Assembly: GCA_002439875.1 (NCBI GenBank)
Contig: DJQB01000012.1
Location: 1 to 64,000 of the forward strand
Source of the DNA: Bacteroidales bacterium UBA6397
GTDB lineage: Bacteria; Bacteroidota; Bacteroidia; Bacteroidales; UBA932
Length of the DNA stretch: 64,000 nt
Reading direction: 5' to 3'
Part shown: one piece after another, positions 31,252-38,400 of the stretch
Position numbering within the stretch: position 1 is the stretch's first letter
Layout of the letters: the number at the start of each line of letters is the position of its first letter
Translations under genes and position numbers: made by a program
The notes under the pieces: generated by a model
What the model saw: the letters and a program-made list of their open reading frames with translations, nothing else
What the model was told of the DNA's origin: nothing
Database searches by the model: none

Positions 31252-34200
31252 CTACATCAATTCTTTAAGCTTATCAAGCCGCATCTTGACGTTGTCAAGC
31301 ACGTCATCCGTCTTACCGGCGGCAGGCTTGTAGCCGCTCATGATGCTTTCAAAAGTGGCCTTCGCCTGGGCAAGATTGTCCTGCTCGGCGAAAGAATCGC
31401 CCAGAACGATGAACGCCTTGGCCAGCCAATAGCTCTGGTCTCCAGCCTTGTCGGCGAACGCATAGACCTTCTTCTCGACGGTGTCATACTTTCCTTTGTC
31501 GTAGGCGTCCTGTATGATCATATAGGCAGCCTCCGCCCCCTCGGCGGTGGACGGAGCCGAACTGAGGCTTGTGAATATCTCAAACGCCGCCTCGCGCTCG
31601 TTCATCGAGAGCAATGACTTGGCCTTGAAGTAGTCAGCCTCACGGAGTTCGGCGGCCGTACTCCTTACGTCAGCCTTAACCTTGTCCGCGCATGACAGTG
31701 CCGAAGCCCAGTCGCCGGCCTTGTAGGCGGAACGCAACATGCCGATCCTTGCCGTGTGCCTGTTGTTCTCGATCATGGCATCCTCAAGCAGAGACGAATA
31801 ACCACCGAACGCATCCTTGTAACGCTGCAGATCATAGGACAGCCTTGAGAAATTCAGCATGGCAGTCTCGGCGAACGTTGAGCCGACTCCTTTCTCTATT
31901 GACTTCCTGTACCAATCGCAGGCCTGTTCCTTCTTGCCAGTGTTCCTGTAACACTCGGCCACATAAAATTCAGCCAAAGGGGCTTTCTGCCCAGACGGAT
32001 AGCGCTCAAGATAGGTCTGAAGAGAAGCCAAAGCCTTACCATAGTTTTCTGTGAGGAAGACCTGCTCCGCGGCGTTGAAGTACATCGTTTCTTTCTCGCC
32101 GTCAGACTTGTCTTTGATCACCCCGGCCTTGTCGGCGAAATCAATGTACTCGTCGGCGCGTCCCTGGGACTGATAGATCGACTCGATGGCCAGAAGGGCG
32201 TCCCGGGCGTATTCCGTGCCAGGCATCTCGGCTATCACCTGCTTATAGTAGCCAAGAGATTGGTCGTACTCAGACATATTCCTTGAAATCATTCCAAGCT
32301 CGATCAGGGAGCGGGCGGCAATGGTCTTGTCATTTTCGGACGAGCGCAGTTTCGTGAAAACGGCGACCGCGTCATCATTCCTGCCAGCCGAGACATACGC
32401 TCTTCCGAGTTCGAACATCGCGTCAGGATAGTATTCAGCGGACGGAGACGCACCCGGAGCCTTTGAGAGAACCGCGATCTTGCCGTCCATGTCTCCCAGA
32501 AGTCCATAGGCGATTCCGGCGCGATAGTTCGGGTAGAGATTGTCCGTGAATGGGAAACGCTTCATGGCGCTCTCATATTCAGAGACGGCCGCCTTGTAAT
32601 CCTTGCGGATGAAGTCGCAGTCGGCGCGGCGCACGGCGGCGTCCTCGCCCTCGGTCAGGTTGCGGCCTTGGAGATATTCATCAAACCACTTGGCGGCATT
32701 GGCGTAGTCGCCGAGACGGAAGTAGCAGTAAGCCAGGTCGTAAGGTATCAGACGACCTTCCGTCTTGCCCTCCAGGGCGGAGTTGTTGTACAGATCCTTG
32801 AAAGTGTCCAGCGCCTTGTCGAACTGGTCGCTTCTATAGTAAGACTCGCCGAGCCAGTACCTTGAAAGCTGGGAGAACGGGGAGCGCCTGTCGGCGTAGA
32901 ACGATGATGCCCTGAGGAATGGAACAGCATCCCTCCAAGAGCCTGTCTCCACTAGCTGCTCCGCACGCAGATAGTTGGCTTTCATGTAATTGGCCTTCTG
33001 ATCATTGTCAAGCATGTCTATGTTGGAATACGCCTCCACAGCTCCCGCGTAGTCATGGTTGTAGAGCGATGCCAGCGCCATATAGCTGTAGATCCTCTCC
33101 CCTTTCTTCTTATCGGAATATTTGGAGAGATATTCATTGAAAACAGACGGATTGTGGTTCAGGTCGAAGGACAGCTTGGCGTAGTTGAAATGCGCGTCCT
33201 CCTGGATGTCCGGATTGAACGACCACCGGGAAGCGTCCTTGAAAGCGTCCAGCGCCGCCACTTTGTTTCCAGTCTTGATGTAGCTGTAGGCCAGATTGTA
33301 GTTGGCTATCTGACCGATGGAGTCAGTCCTGTTCCTCATCATGGAATAGTTGTCTATGGCTCCTTTGTAGTCGCCGGTGGCGTAGAGGACAGAACCAGCG
33401 TAGAAATAGTCATCGCGGTCCATGTCGTTCTCCCCGCTCCGGGCGACATCGTAATACTCCTTGGCCTTGACGGTGTTGCCTTTTGCCAGATAGGACTCGG
33501 AGATTATCCTCGCGAGATGCCTCTGCCGCTCCTTGGGGGCGCTCTCATAAATCTTGACGCCGTTCTTCAGGACATAAGAGTAGTCCTTCTTCATAAAGCG
33601 GCACTCCAACATGTAGGAAGCTGACATCTCCGCGAAACGGGGATCCCTCGCGGATTTCTCGAACCAGTCGTAGGCCTCGTCGAAATTCTTCTCGGTGTAG
33701 TTGATGTAGCCGAGGGAATACCTCGACGGAGCGGTGTAGTCCGAATGAGCCATCTTGTCGGCTTTCTCAAACAAAGACTTGGCCTTAGGCAGATTCCCCT
33801 CCTCAAAGTATGAATATGCCTCCTTGAAAGAATATTCGGCGACCAGCCCGGCTGGCAGCCTGTTTCCGTCAATCTTATCGAATTCAGCCACGGCGGATTT
33901 GTAGTCCTGACGGTCGAAATAGTTCAAAGCTTTGTAGAAATGAATCTGAGGCACAAGGACCGAGTAAGGATGCGTCCTGACATATTCATCAGCCAAGGTC
34001 TCGCCGCCCCTTTCCTGAAGCCTTACGGCGCACAGCGCCTCGTAGCCTCCGGCCATAAAGTCTCCGCTTCCCGCATAGATGGCTCCGAATATTCCGCCGG
34101 CCCTCTCGAACATTCCATGCTCGTAGAGTTCAGTGGCGAGACGGTACCGGTCCGGTCCTGCTTCCTGCGCCGACACGGCCGTCCACACACCAAGTGACAG

Positions 34201-34257
34201 CGCTGCCATAAGCGCTGCGGCAAGTTTGCTTCTCATATAGTCTCCAATCATTTTCAT
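31252..34257 (-). CDS. Large exported tetratricopeptide-repeat protein
   Basis: A 1001-residue protein built almost wholly of TPR and Sel1/YbgF-like helical repeats after a signal peptide (RSKLAAALMAALSLGVWTA, cut near SAQEAG). Repeat units such as YKSAVAEFDKI, YANAAKWFDEYLQG and YDKGKYDTVEKKVYA recur every 34-37 residues. Start: ATG 34257 is preferred; ATG 34236 would leave a shorter signal peptide, and the longer frame to 34371 overlaps the divergent ftsE promoter. The protein is probably periplasmic and scaffolds partners, likely the barrel protein encoded 2 bases downstream. The specific process is unknown. Confidence 0.85.
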   Translation of the reverse strand: MKMIGDYMRSKLAAALMAALSLGVWTAVSAQEAGPDRYRLATELYEHGMFERAGGIFGAIYAGSGDFMAGGYEALCAVRLQERGGETLADEYVRTHPYSVLVPQIHFYKALNYFDRQDYKSAVAEFDKIDGNRLPAGLVAEYSFKEAYSYFEEGNLPKAKSLFEKADKMAHSDYTAPSRYSLGYINYTEKNFDEAYDWFEKSARDPRFAEMSASYMLECRFMKKDYSYVLKNGVKIYESAPKERQRHLARIISESYLAKGNTVKAKEYYDVARSGENDMDRDDYFYAGSVLYATGDYKGAIDNYSMMRNRTDSIGQIANYNLAYSYIKTGNKVAALDAFKDASRWSFNPDIQEDAHFNYAKLSFDLNHNPSVFNEYLSKYSDKKKGERIYSYMALASLYNHDYAGAVEAYSNIDMLDNDQKANYMKANYLRAEQLVETGSWRDAVPFLRASSFYADRRSPFSQLSRYWLGESYYRSDQFDKALDTFKDLYNNSALEGKTEGRLIPYDLAYCYFRLGDYANAAKWFDEYLQGRNLTEGEDAAVRRADCDFIRKDYKAAVSEYESAMKRFPFTDNLYPNYRAGIAYGLLGDMDGKIAVLSKAPGASPSAEYYPDAMFELGRAYVSAGRNDDAVAVFTKLRSSENDKTIAARSLIELGMISRNMSEYDQSLGYYKQVIAEMPGTEYARDALLAIESIYQSQGRADEYIDFADKAGVIKDKSDGEKETMYFNAAEQVFLTENYGKALASLQTYLERYPSGQKAPLAEFYVAECYRNTGKKEQACDWYRKSIEKGVGSTFAETAMLNFSRLSYDLQRYKDAFGGYSSLLEDAMIENNRHTARIGMLRSAYKAGDWASALSCADKVKADVRSTAAELREADYFKAKSLLSMNEREAAFEIFTSLSSAPSTAEGAEAAYMIIQDAYDKGKYDTVEKKVYAFADKAGDQSYWLAKAFIVLGDSFAEQDNLAQAKATFESIMSGYKPAAGKTDDVLDNVKMRLDKLKELM

Positions 34258-34338
34258 CAGCGAAAAATATTCTACAAATTTACTTAAGGAAAATGAAAAA
34301 TAACACACATTTATCCTAAATATACACGAAAAATAAAG

Positions 34339-34346
34339 TATATTTG
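34339..34346 (+). promoter_or_regulatory. Likely -7 element for ftsE
   Basis: TATATTTG lies 7 bases before the ATG at 34354, so transcription would start at or very near the start codon and the message would be almost leaderless. No good -33 TTG was found. A - strand TAAATTTG at 34274-34281 could serve the TPR gene. Confidence 0.4.
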
Positions 34347-34353
34347 CGTTACT

Positions 34354-35088
34354 ATGGAAGTAAACGCGCATTCAGCATCAAAAAGCGAGCCGCTTGTCTC
34401 GTTCAGGGACGCGGACATCTTGAACGGGGAAAGCACCGTGATCTACGGGCTTGACATGGACATATTCCCTGGAGACTTCATCTACATCGTCGGCAAGGTC
34501 GGGACCGGCAAGACCTCGATCATCCGCACGATGATCGGCGAGAACCCGCTTGAGAAGGGCGCCGGAGAGGTCTGTGGCTTCAGACTCAACGGTTTGAAGG
34601 ACAAAGACATTCCTTATCTCCGTCGTAGGATCGGAGTCGTGTTCCAGGATTTCCAGCTGCTGATGGACAGGACGGTCGAGAGCAATCTGGAGTTCGTGCT
34701 GAAAGCCACCGGGTGGAAGGATCGTAACGAGATCGATAAGAGGATTATCGAAGTGCTCGCCGATGTGGGAATGGAGAACAAGGCGCACAAGATGCCTCAC
34801 CAGCTCTCCGGAGGCGAGCAGCAAAGAATCGCCATCGCCCGTTCCCTGCTGAACAGACCAAGGCTCATCATCGCGGACGAGCCGACCGGCAATCTGGACA
34901 ACGAGACGGCCGACGGAATCCTCCGGCTGCTGACTGGAATCAACAAGGAGGACGGCACGGCCATCGTGATGGTGACACACAACAGGACCATCTTCGAGAA
35001 ATACCCCGGCAGGGTCTTCGTCTGCAAGGATGAGAGATGCAAGGAGAACCTTGACGACGAAGTCATTGACCTGGCCCTGAACATTTAG
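34354..35088 (+). CDS. ftsE: FtsE-like ABC transporter ATP-binding protein
   Basis: A 244-residue ABC ATPase. Walker A is GKVGTGKTS, the Q-loop FQDFQLLMDRTV, the signature QLSGGEQQRIAIARSLL, Walker B LIIADEPTGNLD and the switch histidine VTHNR. The short N-terminus and the LLMDRTVESNL segment resemble FtsE, which with FtsX controls peptidoglycan hydrolases at the division site. No ftsX lies next to it. In Bacteroidota the two genes are often apart, so FtsE is likely, though a LolD-like role is possible. The nth gene follows after 5 bases. Confidence 0.8.
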   Translation: MEVNAHSASKSEPLVSFRDADILNGESTVIYGLDMDIFPGDFIYIVGKVGTGKTSIIRTMIGENPLEKGAGEVCGFRLNGLKDKDIPYLRRRIGVVFQDFQLLMDRTVESNLEFVLKATGWKDRNEIDKRIIEVLADVGMENKAHKMPHQLSGGEQQRIAIARSLLNRPRLIIADEPTGNLDNETADGILRLLTGINKEDGTAIVMVTHNRTIFEKYPGRVFVCKDERCKENLDDEVIDLALNI

Positions 35089-35093
35089 TCTCT

Positions 35094-35741
35094 ATGGTGA
35101 AAAAAGACAGGTACCGGCACATACTATCCTGGTTCCAGGCCAACCAGCCGGAAGTCAGGACTGAGCTGCACTACGACTCCCCCTTCCAACTTCTTGTGGC
35201 GGTGATCTTAAGCGCGCAATGCACGGATAAAAGGGTGAATATGGTTGCGCCTGAACTGTTCAGAAGGTTTCCAAAACCTGAGGATCTGGCCGCCGCATCA
35301 TCCGAAGAAGTGCTTGAAGTGATAAAAAGCATTTCCTACCCCAACAGCAAGGCCGCGCACCTGATCGGAACGGCTCAAAAATTGTCGCGGGAATATGCCG
35401 GTGAAGTCCCGTCGGACATTGACCGGCTTATGACGCTCCCGGGAGTCGGACGGAAGACGGCCAACGTGCTCGCTTCCGTGATTTATGACAAACCTGTCAT
35501 TGCTGTCGACACGCATGTTTTCCGTGTCTCCCACAGGATGGGGCTTTCTGACGGAAAAACAGTGGATGTTGTCGAGAAAGAACTCGAGGCACACATTCCT
35601 GAAGCGTTGAGGGCCAAAGCCCACCATTGGCTCATCCTTCACGGACGCTACACATGCACGGCGAGGAACCCTAAATGTGAAGACTGCCCGCTGCGGGACT
35701 GGTGCCGCGACTATGAACAAAAGCACAGAATGATATTATGA
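35094..35741 (+). CDS. nth: Endonuclease III
   Basis: A 215-residue base-excision DNA glycosylase/AP lyase acting on oxidised pyrimidines. The helix-hairpin-helix is LPGVGRKTANVLAS, with the catalytic lysine nearby; VDTHVFRVSHRMG holds the catalytic aspartate; the C-terminal CTARNPKCEDCPLRDWC supplies four cysteines for the [4Fe-4S] cluster. It starts 5 bases after ftsE and overlaps the antiporter gene by four bases (ATGA), so all three are coupled. Confidence 0.97.
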   Translation: MVKKDRYRHILSWFQANQPEVRTELHYDSPFQLLVAVILSAQCTDKRVNMVAPELFRRFPKPEDLAAASSEEVLEVIKSISYPNSKAAHLIGTAQKLSREYAGEVPSDIDRLMTLPGVGRKTANVLASVIYDKPVIAVDTHVFRVSHRMGLSDGKTVDVVEKELEAHIPEALRAKAHHWLILHGRYTCTARNPKCEDCPLRDWCRDYEQKHRMIL

Positions 35742-37228
35742 TACAGTTTTCCCCTGAGAACATACTCCTCATCGGATCAATCCTGATCTTCACGGCGATA
35801 CTCATCAGCCGGGCTGGGTTCAAGTTCGGAATCCCGGTCCTGCTCCTGTTCATCGTCGTTGGAATGGCGTTCGGAATCGATGGTCTTGGCCTTGCGTTCG
35901 ACAATTTCCACATCGCGCAGTTCATCGGAACCATAGCTCTCTGTGTCATACTGTACTGCGGCGGTCTTGAGACAAAATTCGACACGATAAAGCCAGTGCT
36001 GAAAGAGGGGATCGTGTTGTCCACCGTCGGGGTATTCCTGACGGCCCTGTTCACGGGCGGATTCATCTTTTTACTGACAAGAGTGGGACACCTTTCCGAG
36101 GGAATGTCCATCGTGATGTGCTTCCTGCTTGCGGCCGTGATGTCCTCCACAGACTCCGCGTCAGTTTTCAACATCCTGAGGAACGCCAAGATGAAGCTGA
36201 AGGAGAACCTACAGCCTGTCCTTGAGCTGGAGTCCGGATCCAACGACCCGATGGCCTACGTCATCACTATCGTGCTGATCCAGTGCGCCCGGCAGCTTTT
36301 CGAGCCGGCCTCCGGATCCGACATAGACTACCCCCGGATGATCGGAAACGCATTGCTGACATTCTCGATGCAACTTGGAATCGGGGCGATCATGGGCGCC
36401 GGCCTCGGCAAGGCGTTCTCATGGGCTCTCGGAAAGCTAAGTCTGAACGGAGCGTCCCTCTACGCCATCCTCGTGCTAAGCATAGGATTCTTTATCTACT
36501 CAATCACCGGACTTGTCAACGGCAACGGATTCCTTGCGATCTACCTCGCCGGCGTGATCATCGGCAACAAGCCAATGGCTCACAAAAGAGAGGTCTTCAG
36601 GTTCAGCGACACTGTCACATGGCTGATGCAGATGGGGATGTTCCTCACGCTTGGGCTTCTCGTGAACCCCAAGGAGATGCTGTCCGTGGCTCCCGTGGCC
36701 CTTCTTATCGGAATATTCCTGACCTTTGTCGGACGTCCTCTGGCCGTGTTCATATCTCTTCTTCCTTTCAGGGAATTGTCATTCAAGGCTCGGGTGTTCA
36801 TCTCCTGGGTGGGTCTGAAAGGGGCCACTCCGATCATCTTCGCCATCTTCACGGTCGTGGCCGGCATCCCGGGCTCCGACCAAATCTTCAACATCGTCTT
36901 TTTCATAACCATGGTGTCGATGTTGTTCCAGGGAATGAGCATTCCTGCGGTGGCCCGCAAACTGAAACTTGCCCTGCCTCAGGAGAAGGCGCCGGAGACA
37001 TTCGGAATCGAGATTCCCGAAGAGGCCGGCAAGCTGATGGATCACAGGCTTACTGAATCCGATCTGGCAGCCGGGGACACGTTGAAAGAAGTGGCTCTTC
37101 CGGAAGGCACTCGTGTCGTGATGATAAAGAGGGACGGCGAGCTGATCGTTCCGGACGGCTCGGTAAAACTAAAAGTCGGGGACAAGCTGCTTATGATTAT
37201 GGGCAACCAGTTTGACGAATCGGAATAA
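35738..37228 (+). CDS. K+/H+ (CPA1/NhaP2-type) antiporter with TrkA-C domain
   Basis: A 496-residue membrane protein with 12-13 helices of the CPA1 family. The conserved acidic/SND-like region SSTDSASVFNILRN and LELESGSNDPMAYV hold the ion-binding residues. The C-terminal ~80 residues (from about 410) are a TrkA-C (RCK_C) ligand-binding domain ending in LKVGDKLLMIMG, as in NhaP2-type potassium/proton antiporters. It exports K+ or Na+ in exchange for protons across the inner membrane. Translation is coupled to nth. A promoter for the next gene overlaps its end. Confidence 0.88.
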   Translation: MIQFSPENILLIGSILIFTAILISRAGFKFGIPVLLLFIVVGMAFGIDGLGLAFDNFHIAQFIGTIALCVILYCGGLETKFDTIKPVLKEGIVLSTVGVFLTALFTGGFIFLLTRVGHLSEGMSIVMCFLLAAVMSSTDSASVFNILRNAKMKLKENLQPVLELESGSNDPMAYVITIVLIQCARQLFEPASGSDIDYPRMIGNALLTFSMQLGIGAIMGAGLGKAFSWALGKLSLNGASLYAILVLSIGFFIYSITGLVNGNGFLAIYLAGVIIGNKPMAHKREVFRFSDTVTWLMQMGMFLTLGLLVNPKEMLSVAPVALLIGIFLTFVGRPLAVFISLLPFRELSFKARVFISWVGLKGATPIIFAIFTVVAGIPGSDQIFNIVFFITMVSMLFQGMSIPAVARKLKLALPQEKAPETFGIEIPEEAGKLMDHRLTESDLAAGDTLKEVALPEGTRVVMIKRDGELIVPDGSVKLKVGDKLLMIMGNQFDESE

Positions 37229-37241
37229 TGATGTAAATTTG
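37212..37241 (+). promoter_or_regulatory. Promoter of gpmA
   Basis: TTG at 37212-37214, a 19-base spacer and TAAATTTG at 37234-37241 give a near-ideal -33/-7 pair. The -33 element lies inside the antiporter coding region. The gpmA start at 37329 implies a leader of about 80 bases that contains part of a repeat seen again at 38321. Confidence 0.65.
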
Positions 37242-37273
37242 CAACCCGGTTTCCGGATGCCGAGCCTATGGTT

Positions 37274-37294
37274 GCTGAGTTTGTCGAAGTGACC
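37274..37294. repeat. Single arm of the CTTCGACAAGCTCAG-type repeat
   Basis: GCTGAGTTTGTCGAAGTGACC matches, with one substitution, the reverse complement of the left arm of the palindrome at 38321-38376. It lies in the gpmA leader. No full hairpin forms here. Confidence 0.65.
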
Positions 37295-37328
37295 GGGCAA
37301 TTGGAATAAACCAAAATCTTTTAGGAAT

Positions 37329-38075
37329 ATGAAAAGAATAGTACTTATCCGTCACGGCGAAAGCCAGTGGAACAAGGAGAACAGGTTCACAGGCTGGACC
37401 AACGTCGACCTCAGCGAGAAGGGTGTTCAGGAAGCCCTCGACGCGGGAAAGACCCTCAAAGAGGCAGGAATCACCTTCGAGGTCGCCTACACCTCTTACC
37501 TCAAGAGAGCCATCAAGACTCTGAATAACGTCCTCGACGCTATGGATCTCGATTGGATTCCTGTTAAGAAGACCTGGAGGCTCAACGAGAAGCACTACGG
37601 AATGCTTCAGGGTCTGAACAAGGCCGAGACCGCACAGAAGTACGGTGACGAGCAGGTGCTCATCTGGCGCCGGAGTTTCGATGTGGCTCCGCACAAACTT
37701 CCGGAGGACGATCCTAACAGTGCGACCAAGGATCCACGCTACGCTCTCGTTCCAGACCAGTACATTCCTCGCACAGAGGCTCTCAAGAACTGCATCGAGC
37801 GCGTTATGCCTTACTGGGAGTGTGAGATTTTCCCAGCCCTCAAGTTGCACGACAACATCGTGGTTGTGGCTCACGGCAACAGCCTTCGTGGTGTCGTGAA
37901 GCATCTCAAGGGGATCTCTGACACCGACATCGTCAGTCTGAACATTCCTACAGCCACTCCTTACGTGTTCGAGTTCGATGATGATCTCAACCTCGTAAAG
38001 GATTACTATCTCGCTGACCCTGAGGAGCTCAAGCGCAAACAAGAGGCCGTCGCGAAACAGGGGAAGGCTAAATAA
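37329..38075 (+). CDS. gpmA: 2,3-bisphosphoglycerate-dependent phosphoglycerate mutase
   Basis: A 248-residue glycolytic enzyme interconverting 3- and 2-phosphoglycerate through a phosphohistidine. LIRHGESQWNKENRFTGW contains the nucleophilic histidine, and VVAHGNSLRGVVKHL the second histidine. KHYGMLQGLNKAETAQKYG is the usual cofactor-dependent family segment. Full length for the family. Transcribed from its own promoter. It is followed by a 325-base gap with repeats and the pit regulatory region. Confidence 0.97.
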   Translation: MKRIVLIRHGESQWNKENRFTGWTNVDLSEKGVQEALDAGKTLKEAGITFEVAYTSYLKRAIKTLNNVLDAMDLDWIPVKKTWRLNEKHYGMLQGLNKAETAQKYGDEQVLIWRRSFDVAPHKLPEDDPNSATKDPRYALVPDQYIPRTEALKNCIERVMPYWECEIFPALKLHDNIVVVAHGNSLRGVVKHLKGISDTDIVSLNIPTATPYVFEFDDDLNLVKDYYLADPEELKRKQEAVAKQGKAK

Positions 38076-38243
38076 TTTCCAATTATTCAGCCCCGACTTT
38101 CCAGTCATCACCTTTCAGAATCTTCTCCCCCCCCCAGCCCCTGCGGGACAGCCCGGAGTGGCATGGGGGAAGTTTTTCACGAACCGCATATGTCGCTTCG
38201 CTCCGAGGACTTACCTTAAAGGGACATTCAATTCCCGGACGAT

Positions 38244-38282
38244 TGTAACCAAAATGTAACACGGCTGCAACCGTCCGGTAAC
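38244..38282 (+). promoter_or_regulatory. Putative PhoB-type box: four hexamers at 11-bp spacing
   Basis: TGTAAC (38244), TGTAAC (38255), TGCAAC (38266) and GGTAAC (38277) start exactly 11 bases apart. OmpR/PhoB-class regulators bind such head-to-tail repeats, one helical turn apart; read on the other strand the units are GTTACA-like, reminiscent of Pho boxes. It lies about 120 bases before the phosphate transporter gene, with a PhoB-like regulator encoded at 41599. Binding is inferred. Confidence 0.55.
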
Positions 38283-38320
38283 ATTTTATGTTGAATTTTG
38301 CATTGGCAATAATAAAGGTC

Positions 38321-38376
38321 ACTTCGACAAGCTCAGTGACCGACCGGCAAACTTCGGTCGCTGAGCTTATCGAAGT
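38321..38376. repeat. REP-like palindrome with CTTCGACAAGCTCAG arms
   Basis: The left arm (38321-38343) and right arm (38354-38376) are inverted copies of 23 bases with two mismatches, around a ten-base loop. Strong cruciform or RNA hairpin potential. Copies of this arm are common intergenic repeats in Bacteroidota and related genomes to my knowledge. It ends 24 bases before the Pit start codon, so it lies in or next to its leader. Confidence 0.75.
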
Positions 38377-38400
38377 TTTCAAGCGGTAAACAATAATAAT

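Larger units (their letters stand above)
38076..38400. other. 325-base intergenic region with repeats and regulatory sites
   Basis: Between gpmA and the Pit gene there is a nine-C run (38127-38135), a block of four 11-bp-spaced hexamers (38244-38282), and a REP-like palindrome (38321-38376). No gene on either strand is convincing; the long - strand open frame here is an out-of-frame shadow reaching into the Pit gene. Confidence 0.75.

Noticed and set aside
34378..34980. 200-codon - strand frame over ftsE
   Set aside because: Antisense shadow of a conserved ABC ATPase with no independent motif.
38127..38135. Run of nine C residues
   Set aside because: Non-coding and not at a promoter spacer, so no phase-variation role can be argued; noted only as a hard-to-sequence site.
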